From positions 372,001 to 436,000 of the forward strand of contig NZ_QFFJ01000001.1 of assembly GCF_003308995.1 (NCBI RefSeq): a DNA stretch of 64,000 bases, given 5' to 3'. Below, piece by piece: positions 34,271-44,014 of the stretch. The notes beneath the pieces are model-generated. The model was not told the origin of the DNA. It saw only the letters and a list, made by a program, of their open reading frames with translations, and made no database searches. Position 1 is the first letter of the stretch, and every line of letters starts with the position of its first letter. This stretch comes from Chitinophaga flava (GTDB lineage Bacteria; Bacteroidota; Bacteroidia; Chitinophagales; Chitinophagaceae). Both the position numbers and the translations under genes were made by a program.

Positions 34271-35440
34271 CTAAAATAAAAATCTGCTATTCGCGAGTCG
34301 TGGCGGCTTATACCAAGGGATATCAAAAGCCCCCTTATATAAGCTCATTTCCAGTTTATCATTCTCTTCCAAAGCATTGTAGGTAGCCTCTCCTACAGAA
34401 ATTTCCTTCTCATCCTTCTCCGGCCCCCAGGGCTGCAGTTTCAGTAAGTAAGAAGTGGATTTACCTCTGGAAATTCTTTTATTGATGATAGTAGCCTCGT
34501 ATATTTCCGGCTTATTTTTATCCAATACGGCATTAAAATACACCAGCGAACCATAAGAACCAACACAAAAGTGGACAGCACAAAATAATAACGCCAACCA
34601 TTTCGCGGATTTCATGGCTAACTGCTGATGCCTTGAACTATAGGCCAACCATGCCGTCAAAGCCATTGCAGCCATTATAACCGGCAGCCACATTTTTGTA
34701 TGATCAACTATATGCAGCGGACTCGTGTAAAGAAATAGCCATATCTGAGGCACAATAATCGCGATTATAGCACCAGGTCGGATTTCTTCCTTGTTACCCG
34801 TCAACACAATCAGTCCCTTGTGATATTCCATCAGCATAAAAGTCACGATGGGCACCAACATCAGTAGTACCATCAGCCATGAGCCAGCCCCGCCTGCAAC
34901 CATGGTAGATATAGGGACACCTATTGCCAATGTATTCAGTGTCCACATGCTGTACCGGGCCATTTTCATGCGGCGGTTGATATCTCCGTTAAGCGTCTTT
35001 ATTGCATTCATGGCCATTTCAGCCTCCAGCACATTGAGATTCTGATAACGGGTGGTAAGGCTATTAGCCAGCGTAGCATAACCTTTTCTGAAAGCGGACA
35101 CTTTTATCCTTCTTTTACCCGATACACCAGGCGCCAGTATCAGCTCATTCTTGCCCCAGCGAAAACCTTTAATATCCTGCCACAATAATTCCCTGTCAAA
35201 TAAAGGTGACTTATAACGGATACCATAATTGTCAGCTGTAACGACCGAAAACAGGTCATCCCAGCCAAACAGCACCAGCGCCATACAAGGCAGCAAAGCA
35301 GTAGCCAGCACATAATAAGTACCATCCACCGGCATTGTAACAAGAAAAAAAATAATGAAGGGTACCATCAGCGCAAATGGAGCCAGCAGACATAAAAAAA
35401 GAATCCGGAAACCACGGGTATAGTTATACGTTTGTTGCAT
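34271..35440 (-). CDS. Multi-helix membrane protein with PH-like N-terminal region, unknown function
   Basis: 389 residues. Two N-terminal membrane helices (about 12-32 and 42-60) precede a soluble segment with VVTADNYGIRYKSPLF and LLWQDIKGFRW, a pattern like the PH-type membrane domain in Bacteroidota. Four to six more helices follow, then a C-terminal soluble part ending RLANSRFLF. No catalytic motif is visible. It is paired with the 33713-34252 gene. A gap of about 95 bases separates it from the M1 peptidase gene upstream. Confidence 0.6.
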   Translation of the reverse strand: MQQTYNYTRGFRILFLCLLAPFALMVPFIIFFLVTMPVDGTYYVLATALLPCMALVLFGWDDLFSVVTADNYGIRYKSPLFDRELLWQDIKGFRWGKNELILAPGVSGKRRIKVSAFRKGYATLANSLTTRYQNLNVLEAEMAMNAIKTLNGDINRRMKMARYSMWTLNTLAIGVPISTMVAGGAGSWLMVLLMLVPIVTFMLMEYHKGLIVLTGNKEEIRPGAIIAIIVPQIWLFLYTSPLHIVDHTKMWLPVIMAAMALTAWLAYSSRHQQLAMKSAKWLALLFCAVHFCVGSYGSLVYFNAVLDKNKPEIYEATIINKRISRGKSTSYLLKLQPWGPEKDEKEISVGEATYNALEENDKLEMSLYKGAFDIPWYKPPRLANSRFLF

Positions 35441-35535
35441 AGGGAAAGCTACTTCAAAAAAAAGATCCGATAGCAGGTATACAAATATAATGGAATTATC
35501 TTCGTATACCCGCTACCGGACCCGTGAACAGTTAC

Positions 35536-38157
35536 CTAGAACTTAAATACCTCGTCACTCATATTACTATTTATAACAGCTTTCAGGATCTTGATATTGG
35601 ACTCAAAGCCATTGATAGTGGTTCTGGAACGGAAAGGAAACTGTATACCGCTTACATCGCGGTATTCCAGGTAATCAGTTACTGTATTGCTACCCGGTGC
35701 TCCCTCCTGCCCGCTCAGGGTCGCGGAACGCACCTTCAGACCAGTTTTAATATCGTAGTAATTTTTCAGCAGACCACCATTTGGTGTGGCAATGGTGATC
35801 ACATACGCTTCTTCATCATTGACAGATTCTGTAAGCGGCGACAGTTCTATCTTCACACCATCCGGCATTTCCAGGTAGGAAATTTCTGCAAACAGCATGT
35901 TTTTATCTTTCACCATACCTTTGTCTGTGGCTGTTAAAGCCTGCTCATTACCCATCACCCATACTTTCACGGAATCACCTTTGATAACTGTTTTTTTGAT
36001 GACCTTATCAATTGCCGGAGCAAATACTTCCTGCCAGAAACTGCCGGGCAGTCTGTATCTGGTTTTGATTTCCGACTGTGGTGTACCCATAATATCACCG
36101 GCTGCTTCCAGATAGAGATCTTTAATGCTTTTCAGTTTATCCTTACCACCAACAGCCTGAATATACTTTTCCAGTATGGTAGTAGTAGTAACGCCCGCCG
36201 GCACAGGCTTGCCGTTATCAGCTTTCCAGCTGTTGTTGCCGGGGTTGATATCGGGGAAAGCACCTTCAGGATCTATCACTACGCTGGACAGTTTCACTGT
36301 GGAAGGATGATGATACACCCAGGTAGCGCCACGCTGCCATATCTCCGCTGGTAGCTTTACGGTGTCGCGATGACCGTTTTCATCTTTGATGGTCAGCACC
36401 ACCGGCATGGGCAGTTGCTCCAGGTTCTGTAAGGTAATGAGTGCACCTTTGGCGGGATCATTTTGTGCATAGGCAACACTTTTAACGGCCTGGTCCAGTT
36501 TCCAGGTATGCAAAAACCAGCCTCTCCAGAACCAGGACAGATCCTCCCCTGCAGCATTTTCCATGGAGCGGAAAAAGTCCCACGGCGTGGGGTGTTTAAA
36601 TGCCCAGCGTTTGATATATTCCCGGAAGGCATAATCAAAACGCTCGTGGCCCAGTATCTGATCGCGCAGGAGTTGCAGTCCCAAAGCCGGCTTGTAATAA
36701 GCCGCCACGGCATTGTAGCGGAGATTGATCACATCTGGTGTGTTCATGATAGCTTCCGCATTATTCTGAAACATGGTGGTTGCCATCCGCTGCACCGACT
36801 GTTCAGTCTTAAACTCGCCTTTGTTAAATTCCCTGGTGGCTATCCCATTGATAAAAGTGTTAAACCCTTCGTCCATCCATGCATATTTGCGTTCATTGGA
36901 GCCTACGATCATCGGGAACCAGTTATGTCCGAACTCGTGAGTGGTAACACCCCACAGTTCGGCTTTGATGGCCTTCGAGCCGCAGAAAACAATGCCGGGA
37001 TATTCCATCCCTCCTACTATACCCGCTACATTAGTGGCCACGGGATAGGTATAGGGATACCATTCCCGGGAGTAATGTTCGATAGAACCTTTTACAAATT
37101 CAGTGGACCGGCTCCAGGCCTGAGGACCGGCAGATTCTACCGGATATACCGACTGGGCAAGGGATTTTTTTCCACCGGGGAGATTGATACGTGCAGCATC
37201 CCAGATGAAAGCGGCCGAGGCAGCCCAGGCCACATCACGGGATTCCTTACACGTAAAATGCCAGGTACGGGTGCCTTTAATCGTATTGTCATGAAAAGCA
37301 GTGGTGTCGCGGATCATCACGGTAGCATCACTATTGCGTGCTTTGGCCAGCCGGGCAGCTTCTGCAGGATTCAGCACCTGCGCCTCGTTGATGAGGGCAC
37401 CAGAACCTGCCACCAGCATATTAGCGGGTGCAGTGACACTGTATTCAAAGTTCCCGTACTCCAGGTAAAACTCTGACGCGCCCATATAAGGGATATTATT
37501 CCAGCCCAGCACATCATCGTATACCGCCATCCGGGGATACCACTGTGCTATTTCGTATATCCATCCGTGGCGGGTGTTGAGCCGGCCGGTACGGTCTGTA
37601 CCATATTCGGGGATGGTATAGCTGTATTGTATTTTAAGCTGAATACTGGCACCAGCTTTTAATGCTTCTGCCAGCCTTACCTGCATACGGGTATCATTTA
37701 CCTGGTAGTTGGCGGCAGTGCTTTTACCGTTACTCATCACCGTCACCGACTGCAATTCGAAGCCTGCAGTATAATGACGGTTGGCAAAACGGTCGCCCGT
37801 AGCGGCTACAGTGGCCGTCCCGCGGGAATCTTCCCGGTAGATGTTCTGATCCATTTGCAGCCAGAGGAAAGGAAGATGATCAGGGCTGTTGTTTTTGTAA
37901 GTGATCAGCACGGTGCCGGAAAGGCGATGCTGTAAGGTATCCAGTGTAACATCAATCTTGTAGTCGGCCGCATTCTGCCAGTATTTGGGTCCTGGCTGCC
38001 CTCCTGCGCTCCGGTACTCATTTCCGTTAGTAGGGTAAAATAAAGGAGAAAAAGCTTCATGCTGATCATAACGGGAAACAGGCGCTGTTTGTGCAGTGCT
38101 CTGCTGCATTATTCCGCAGGACAGCAGAGAAGCTAATACATAAATGTGTGATTTCAT
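35536..38157 (-). CDS. Exported M1-family metallopeptidase with C-terminal extension
   Basis: 873 residues. Signal peptide MKSHIYVLASLLSCGIMQQSTA. The zinc motif HEFGHNWFP starts at residue 407, and the third ligand Glu is in WMDEGFNTFING 18 residues later, as in HExxH-x18-E M1 peptidases. An exopeptidase GxMEN-like segment reads VGGMEYPGIVF. After the peptidase domains, roughly residues 660-873 form an extra beta-rich region (for example TILEKYIQAVGGKDKLKSI) resembling outer-membrane lipoprotein-carrier-like repeats. It should trim peptides in the periplasm or outside the cell. It stands alone. Confidence 0.9.
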   Translation of the reverse strand: MKSHIYVLASLLSCGIMQQSTAQTAPVSRYDQHEAFSPLFYPTNGNEYRSAGGQPGPKYWQNAADYKIDVTLDTLQHRLSGTVLITYKNNSPDHLPFLWLQMDQNIYREDSRGTATVAATGDRFANRHYTAGFELQSVTVMSNGKSTAANYQVNDTRMQVRLAEALKAGASIQLKIQYSYTIPEYGTDRTGRLNTRHGWIYEIAQWYPRMAVYDDVLGWNNIPYMGASEFYLEYGNFEYSVTAPANMLVAGSGALINEAQVLNPAEAARLAKARNSDATVMIRDTTAFHDNTIKGTRTWHFTCKESRDVAWAASAAFIWDAARINLPGGKKSLAQSVYPVESAGPQAWSRSTEFVKGSIEHYSREWYPYTYPVATNVAGIVGGMEYPGIVFCGSKAIKAELWGVTTHEFGHNWFPMIVGSNERKYAWMDEGFNTFINGIATREFNKGEFKTEQSVQRMATTMFQNNAEAIMNTPDVINLRYNAVAAYYKPALGLQLLRDQILGHERFDYAFREYIKRWAFKHPTPWDFFRSMENAAGEDLSWFWRGWFLHTWKLDQAVKSVAYAQNDPAKGALITLQNLEQLPMPVVLTIKDENGHRDTVKLPAEIWQRGATWVYHHPSTVKLSSVVIDPEGAFPDINPGNNSWKADNGKPVPAGVTTTTILEKYIQAVGGKDKLKSIKDLYLEAAGDIMGTPQSEIKTRYRLPGSFWQEVFAPAIDKVIKKTVIKGDSVKVWVMGNEQALTATDKGMVKDKNMLFAEISYLEMPDGVKIELSPLTESVNDEEAYVITIATPNGGLLKNYYDIKTGLKVRSATLSGQEGAPGSNTVTDYLEYRDVSGIQFPFRSRTTINGFESNIKILKAVINSNMSDEVFKF

Positions 38158-38228
38158 CTGGTTGCGATAATTAGATTTTGACGTCGCTAAATATACACCA
38201 GAATCAATTTACAATCATTTAAATGCAA

Positions 38229-38263
38229 AACCTGAGCAGATAATGTTAATATCTGCTCAGGTT
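38229..38263. terminator. Hairpin terminator downstream of the small secreted-protein gene
   Basis: A perfect 14-bp stem (38229-38242 with 38250-38263, arm AACCTGAGCAGATA) with a 7-base loop, extended by flanking partly paired bases and followed on the minus strand by TTTTGCATTT. It lies between the M1 peptidase promoter region and the small gene at 38356. Confidence 0.65.
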
Positions 38264-38355
38264 CTTGCATTATTTTATCATGATTATGGTTGTTGCTAAA
38301 AATTACCTGGTAGAGGAAACGTAACAGTTCCCTCTACTTCAATCACTACTCAATA

Positions 38356-38595
38356 TTACAATTCTAGATAAATAGTATGCAAATCCAAGCAACAAGCATG
38401 TCGATCCGTTGTTGCATAAGCTGTCATGAGAGGTTGACCATTTGGATTAAGAGTCGCGTTGATTGCAATACAATTACAAGTAGGTATAGTACTAGTATAA
38501 ACTACATCACTAGGATTAGACTTACCAGCGGTAACTGCACCAACAACCGCAACCAAAGCAACAGCTGACAATAAAAATCTGGCCTTGTTCATAAT
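38356..38595 (-). CDS. Small secreted Cys-containing protein (DUF6520-like)
   Basis: 79 residues from ATG 38595 (MNKARFLLSAVALVAVVGAVTAG), a clear signal peptide of about 22 residues; eight more in-frame residues from 38619 would spoil it. The mature part is short, with a CNC pair and a CC pair and many Thr/Asn. This resembles the abundant short exported proteins (DUF6520-type) of Bacteroidota, of unknown role. It has its own terminator downstream. Confidence 0.6.
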   Translation of the reverse strand: MMNKARFLLSAVALVAVVGAVTAGKSNPSDVVYTSTIPTCNCIAINATLNPNGQPLMTAYATTDRHACCLDLHTIYLEL

Positions 38596-38923
38596 CGTAA
38601 AATTTAAAGGTATTAACAATAGCCTACTCTTTTCTGAGGGTTTTCGACATCTCCCTTTATTATAGCATTAACAACTATAGTACTCGATTTATATTACTGC
38701 TTTAAAAAAATCTGTAAAAGCTCAAATGCATGCTTAATATTAAAATAGAAAGATCAATCTGGCGCCGTAGTAAGATAGTATAGCATGGAGATGAGGTGCT
38801 CTTTAGTAATTCGGGGCTTCTAACTGTGGTTAGGTACAGGCTCAGGTCTCATATCAATTACAATAATAAGTAATTTCGCATTTATACTATTTAAAAAAAC
38901 AGTAACAAAAAACGTTATAAAAT
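38596..38923. other. AT-rich intergenic stretch, no gene seen
   Basis: About 330 bases upstream of the small secreted-protein gene. Both strands carry frequent stops, and I see no RNA gene, repeat or convincing promoter match other than generic AT-rich sequence. Confidence 0.5.
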
Positions 38924-38981
38924 AAGTGAAGGATATAGCTTGTATTGTAATTCATTACAATACAAGCTATATCCTTCACTT
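38924..38981. terminator. 28-bp perfect palindrome, probable terminator of the SusCD unit
   Basis: Left arm 38924-38951 and right arm 38954-38981 are exact reverse complements across 28 bases, with a two-base loop (TC). On the minus strand it follows the SusD stop after about 16 bases and is followed by TTATTTTATAA. It is much longer than a usual intrinsic terminator. Confidence 0.8.
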
Positions 38982-38997
38982 TAAAAGCTGTAATTAA

Positions 38998-40449
38998 TTA
39001 TGGTTGTTGCCACCACACTTTGGTAGATATTTCATCTCCACCCATGTGCTGTACTGCGGCCTGATAATTGGCCGCATTAATCGTTTGTACGATAATGGGG
39101 AACTTCATGCGGGCAGGCATATTCATGCCGGCGATGATACCTTCTCCACGGGGCAATACCGGGAAGCCGGTGCGGCGGTATTCAAACCACTGCTGCATAT
39201 CCGTAAAGAACAGCGCAAAATATTTCTGGGTAAGTACCTGCTCCGGTGTATTGTTGAAGCTGATACCCGGACGGGTCAGGAAGTCGGCTGGCACCGGCAC
39301 TCCCCAGTAGGAAACAGCTGCTTTCACGCCATTTTCATAAGCCGTTTGTGCGTTACCGGTAGCATATCCTTTCATGATCGCTTCTGCCCGGATAAACTCC
39401 ACTTCTGCATAGGTCATGATAGTACCAATCAGATTGGACTTTTTCAGATCAACATTCAGCGTAGCTGCTTTAATGCCGGAGATACTGTCAAACTGCTCTG
39501 GTTTGTAACCGCTGGAAATACCTCTGTATACACCATCTTCTGCCTTTTTACCCCAAACAGCCAGGCGTGGGTCGTTCCAGGAAAGCAGCTTGTCAGCAAA
39601 GAAAGATGACAAGGCCCTGTCTCCGTTGAAATCATAGTCACGGTAGCTGAAGAATGGATTCTGGAAAGGTTTTACGTTAGTGTATTTTAATACCGCAGAC
39701 TCGTCATTGCTGACCATCACCGGATACTTGTCAGGCGCATTCAGCATCAGGCCCAGTTCCTGACGGGCATCTGCTGATTTGTGCGCGATACGCATGAGCA
39801 AACGAAGGCGGAGGGAGTTACAGAGTTTTTTCCATTTGATGATGTTAGCAGGAACAGCAAAACTGTTAAACAACAGATCATCGCCCTGTTCCAGACCTTT
39901 GCTGCCATTGGTCACAAAAAGTCTGTTGGCGGTATCCAGCTTATTGATCAGGTCGCGGTATACATCCTGTTGGGGATCAAACCTGTTCTGCAACTGGTTG
40001 TCGGGATATCCACGCAGTGCATCCTTGTAAGGGATGTCTCCAAAGATATCAGCCAGATGCTGGAACTGCCATGCCCACAGGGTCAATGCAATAGCCTCGC
40101 TGTTCGGCTCTCCGGCCAGTTTGGCGGAGGCACGCATATCCTTTACGTTATTGAGGGTAAGATAATAATTCTCCCAGGGATAATCGGATTCTGTGTTTTT
40201 GATAAAATACCGGTGCAGGTCTGTAGTAGAGATTTCTGTAACCGTTACCTGCATCAGCTCATTATTGATACGGTGGGATTCTCTCAGTCCTGTATTGACA
40301 CCATCAAAAACAATCGCATTGAGGAAGTTACCCGCAGGCACCACTTTCAAGGTCTCCGGGTTATGCTGCATGTCCTCAAATTTTTTGGTACAGGCTACGC
40401 TGGTACACAATCCCAGTGCCACACCCATATAAACAAAATACTTTTTCAT
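38998..40449 (-). CDS. SusD/RagB-like outer-membrane lipoprotein (module 1)
   Basis: 483 residues. Signal peptide MKKYFVYMGVALGLCTSVAC, with Cys 20 as the lipid site. FEDMQHNPETLK, HLADIFGDIPYKDALRG and EVEFIRAEAIMKG are typical of the SusD-like 2 group, with TPR-type helices. It should sit on the SusC barrel as a lid that binds nutrient for import. It ends at the SusC-partner side without a hydrolase gene nearby, so the substrate is unknown. It is 18 bases downstream of SusC. Confidence 0.9.
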   Translation of the reverse strand: MKKYFVYMGVALGLCTSVACTKKFEDMQHNPETLKVVPAGNFLNAIVFDGVNTGLRESHRINNELMQVTVTEISTTDLHRYFIKNTESDYPWENYYLTLNNVKDMRASAKLAGEPNSEAIALTLWAWQFQHLADIFGDIPYKDALRGYPDNQLQNRFDPQQDVYRDLINKLDTANRLFVTNGSKGLEQGDDLLFNSFAVPANIIKWKKLCNSLRLRLLMRIAHKSADARQELGLMLNAPDKYPVMVSNDESAVLKYTNVKPFQNPFFSYRDYDFNGDRALSSFFADKLLSWNDPRLAVWGKKAEDGVYRGISSGYKPEQFDSISGIKAATLNVDLKKSNLIGTIMTYAEVEFIRAEAIMKGYATGNAQTAYENGVKAAVSYWGVPVPADFLTRPGISFNNTPEQVLTQKYFALFFTDMQQWFEYRRTGFPVLPRGEGIIAGMNMPARMKFPIIVQTINAANYQAAVQHMGGDEISTKVWWQQP

Positions 40450-40467
40450 ATATGCCTGTGTGTTAGA

Positions 40468-43400
40468 TTAGAAGTTAAGTTTTACGTTGACACCCATGGT
40501 ACGGGTAGAAGGAAACTGACCAGTTTCAAAACCAGGAACGATGGAAGAGCTGTTCAGCGTAGCTGTTTCCGGATCAAAAGCCGGGAAGTTGGACCATACA
40601 AAGAGGTCACGGCCATAGAGGCTCACCGCAGCTCCTCTGATGAAAGAACGGCCAAACAGACTGGCAGGTATGTTATAGCTCAGTACCATTTCACGGAGTT
40701 TGATATAGGATGCATCAAAGGTGTTGGACTCAACGTTGCTGCGATCGTAGTATGCATTGTAGTATTGGTCCATGTTGGTCACCAGTACATTATTTGGCAC
40801 ATATTTACCGTTGGCATCCAGCATTACCCCTTCACCAATTAAACCATTATCACGACCAGGCAGTGTTTCCTTGATTTTACCCTGTTCTGCCAGAATCGCA
40901 TGGGTGAGGGAATAAATCTTACCACCTTTGCGCATGTCGAATAATACAGACAGGGAGAGGTTTTTGTAAGTAAACTGGTTGTTCAGGCCGCCTCTCCAGT
41001 CTGGATTGGCATTGCCACGATAAGTAGCCTGCGAAGCGAGTTGAGCAAGACCATTCTTGTACACCACCTGACCGTCGGGGCTGCGTTCAAAGCCAATACC
41101 ATACAGTTCTCCGAGCGGATGCCCTTCTCTGGCTTCCAGCGTACCTCTGGGGCCTTCAGCGATGATCAGGGAAGTACCTACTTCCGGATTCAATTTGATT
41201 ACTTCGTTACGGTTGCGGGACCAGTTGATAGTAGATTTCCACTGGAAGTTTTTCAGCTTCACTGGTGTTACATTCAACATTACTTCCACACCTCTGTTTT
41301 CCACGATACCTACGTTGGCCAGCTGGTAGTCGTAACCGGTAGAGCGGTCGATGGGCACGCTGGAGATCTGGTTGATAGCGCGCTGACGGTACCAGGTAAC
41401 GTCGAAGCCTACACGGTTTTTAAAGAGACGCCATTCAGTACCGAATTCCAGAGCGTTGTTACGTTGTGGCTGCAGATTAGGGTTAGGGATAGTATTAGGA
41501 TTGCTCATGCTGCCGGTGATAGAGCCGGCTTCATAATCTTTTTCCAGAGAGTAGGTACCGAAAGGTGCATCAAAACCTACGCTGGCGTAGGATGTACGCA
41601 GTTTGGCGAAAGATACGAATGCAGGCAGGTGAGCGAGTTCACTCAGCACAGCACTGGCAGCGATGGAAGGATAATAAAAAGTATTGTTCTGTAAAGGCAA
41701 TGTGCTGGATTGATCTCTGCGGATGGTGACGTCGAGGAACAGTTTGTCTTTCCAGGAAGTATTCACAAAGGCATACAGGCTGTTCACCTTGGCAACAGGG
41801 CGTTCAGAGCTGGAGGCTACCGGATCTTTACTGTTAGCCAGGTTGTATACACCTACCGCAGCCAGTTTATCGGCGCGCTGGTTGGTATAATAACGACGCT
41901 GGTTTCTAACGTTGCCGCCTACACTGGCGATGATGTTAAAGTCAGCACCGATGTTTTTATTGTAACGCAGCAGGAAGTCGTTGTTGTTTTCGTAGTTCAT
42001 CACTGTCTGCTGGCGGTACATACCATCCTGGAACTTCTGTGTATTTTTGGGACGGCGCTGGTTACGGAACTCATAGCCCATATCGAGGCCACTGCGCAGC
42101 ATCAGCTCCAGGTTGTCCAGTATTTTGTATTTCGCCATCACGTTACCGGTGAGGTTGTGACGGTTGGAAGCGTTGATCATTTCATTAACGATCAGGTGTG
42201 GGTTATCGATCAATGAGCTGAAAGGATGGTTCTGCTCAATACCTTCCCTACCTGGCTTCCAATAAGGTTTGTACCAGTTGAGGTCGACGTTTGGATTCTG
42301 GAAATTGATAAAGTAGGCAACAGACTGGTTGTTGTACCCGGAGTTAGGCAGGTTGTCGGCTACCTTATTCGTATAGTCTACCTTGGTAGACAGGGAGATT
42401 TTTTTGCTAACCTGTGTATTACCGGAGAAAGATACGGAGTAGCGGTTGTAGCCGGTATTAGGCATGATCCACTCGTTCTTCATCTGGGTAAAGCTAAGGC
42501 GCATATCTCCTTTATCATTGCTGCCAGACACGGCTACCGTATTGGTATTAGTGAAACCAGTGCGGAAGAAGTCTTTGCGGTTATTTTTATACGGTACCCA
42601 TGGCGTACGTTCTGTTCTTACACCATTGGCATCCATAGGGGAATTGAACTGGAAGTAAGATTGTCCGTCGAACTTAGGTCCCCAGGAGGAGCTGGTGGAA
42701 GATGTATTAGAGCCATCAGCGGTTTTACCGTAGGAATAATATTTGGCGTTGTTGGTACCCTGACCGTATTCATACTGGTAGTCGGGCCAGTTGTTGATCT
42801 GATCGATAGCAACATTGCTGCTAACGGTAACGCCCATACCTTTTGTATTACGGGAACCGTTTTTGGTGGTGATGATGATAGCACCGCCGGCACCGCGTGC
42901 ACCATAGAGGGCGGCAGCACTGGGGCCTTTCAGTACGTTGATAGACTCAATATCATCAGGGTTGATATCTGTGAGGGCAGATCCGAAGTCGATAGGGCTG
43001 TCGTTACCGAGGTAGCCCTGGTGGCCGGTTCCATTGAATGATTTATTAACGATCACACCATCTACCACAAGGATAGCTTCACCACCCTGACCGTCGAGGA
43101 TACTTTCCCCGCGGAGTACCACACGGCTGCTACCCATAGGGCCGCCGGCCTTGGTGAGGTTAAGACCTGCTACCTTACCAGACAACGCATTCACGAAACC
43201 ATTGGTAGGTGCGGCACTCACAGCACTACCATCCAGTTTCTGGGTGGCAAAGCCGAGGCTCTTCTGCTCACGGGAGATACCCAGAGCGGTAACTACTACG
43301 CCATTCAGTTCGCGGCTATTCTGTTTCATGGTGATCTTTACCACGTCTTCTTTGCCGGTCACTTCGTATTTTTCTGCAGTGAAACCCATGTATGAAAAAG

Positions 43401-43917
43401 AGAGAATAGTGCCGGGCGCTGTTTTTACGGAGAACACACCCGCAACATCTGTGGTGCCGAGCATTTTTCCGTGGTTGTCCAGGATGCTCACACCAGGAAG
43501 TGGTGTATTGGCATCGTCGGTCACTTTACCCTGCAGCACCAGTTTGTCAGCAGCAGGGGCAACAGCAGCGGCGCTGTACTTTACAGACACCTGATTACCT
43601 TCCAGGAGGAACTGCAGGCCGTAATTTTTTTGCAGATACTCCAGTGCAGCTTTTACACTGGACTGATGAAAGTTGATCCTGTCTACTTTCACTTTTTCCA
43701 ATGTTTGTTGCTGATAGGAGAAATGGTACCCAGGCGCTTGCTTTTGGAGGCTGGCCACTACCATGGCCAGGTTGGAGCCCCTCAGGTCCATCTGGATGGC
43801 CTGAGCCTGTGCCTGTGCACTCATTACAGCTACCAGTGCCAATGACCAGCAACCCATCTTTGCGCGGTATTGCCATCCTGATACTGGTTGGAACCACCGT
43901 TGCAGATTCTTTTTCAT
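40468..43917 (-). CDS. SusC/RagA-type TonB-dependent transporter with STN domain (module 1)
   Basis: 1149 residues. After a signal peptide, residues about 45-110 form a secretin/STN domain (LRGSNLAMVVASLQKQ, FHQSSVKAALEYLQKNY). A carboxypeptidase-regulatory-like domain follows (VLQGKVTDDANTPLPGVSI), then the plug with NALSGKVAGLNLTKAGG, ILVVDGVIVNKSFNG and SINVLKGPSAAALYGARGA, and a barrel ending VNVKLNF. The STN domain should bind the FecR anti-sigma factor when substrate is bound, signalling to the divergent ECF sigma factor. FecR is 97 bases upstream. Confidence 0.93.
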   Translation of the reverse strand: MKKNLQRWFQPVSGWQYRAKMGCWSLALVAVMSAQAQAQAIQMDLRGSNLAMVVASLQKQAPGYHFSYQQQTLEKVKVDRINFHQSSVKAALEYLQKNYGLQFLLEGNQVSVKYSAAAVAPAADKLVLQGKVTDDANTPLPGVSILDNHGKMLGTTDVAGVFSVKTAPGTILSFSYMGFTAEKYEVTGKEDVVKITMKQNSRELNGVVVTALGISREQKSLGFATQKLDGSAVSAAPTNGFVNALSGKVAGLNLTKAGGPMGSSRVVLRGESILDGQGGEAILVVDGVIVNKSFNGTGHQGYLGNDSPIDFGSALTDINPDDIESINVLKGPSAAALYGARGAGGAIIITTKNGSRNTKGMGVTVSSNVAIDQINNWPDYQYEYGQGTNNAKYYSYGKTADGSNTSSTSSSWGPKFDGQSYFQFNSPMDANGVRTERTPWVPYKNNRKDFFRTGFTNTNTVAVSGSNDKGDMRLSFTQMKNEWIMPNTGYNRYSVSFSGNTQVSKKISLSTKVDYTNKVADNLPNSGYNNQSVAYFINFQNPNVDLNWYKPYWKPGREGIEQNHPFSSLIDNPHLIVNEMINASNRHNLTGNVMAKYKILDNLELMLRSGLDMGYEFRNQRRPKNTQKFQDGMYRQQTVMNYENNNDFLLRYNKNIGADFNIIASVGGNVRNQRRYYTNQRADKLAAVGVYNLANSKDPVASSSERPVAKVNSLYAFVNTSWKDKLFLDVTIRRDQSSTLPLQNNTFYYPSIAASAVLSELAHLPAFVSFAKLRTSYASVGFDAPFGTYSLEKDYEAGSITGSMSNPNTIPNPNLQPQRNNALEFGTEWRLFKNRVGFDVTWYRQRAINQISSVPIDRSTGYDYQLANVGIVENRGVEVMLNVTPVKLKNFQWKSTINWSRNRNEVIKLNPEVGTSLIIAEGPRGTLEAREGHPLGELYGIGFERSPDGQVVYKNGLAQLASQATYRGNANPDWRGGLNNQFTYKNLSLSVLFDMRKGGKIYSLTHAILAEQGKIKETLPGRDNGLIGEGVMLDANGKYVPNNVLVTNMDQYYNAYYDRSNVESNTFDASYIKLREMVLSYNIPASLFGRSFIRGAAVSLYGRDLFVWSNFPAFDPETATLNSSSIVPGFETGQFPSTRTMGVNVKLNF

Positions 43918-44014
43918 ACTGTTGTTTTGACGTTTTGTTTTGCTTTACAGGAATAAATAGTCCCCCTTACACCGCAAGAGGCGATGTATCACATGATGAT
44001 GCGGGTAAATTTTG

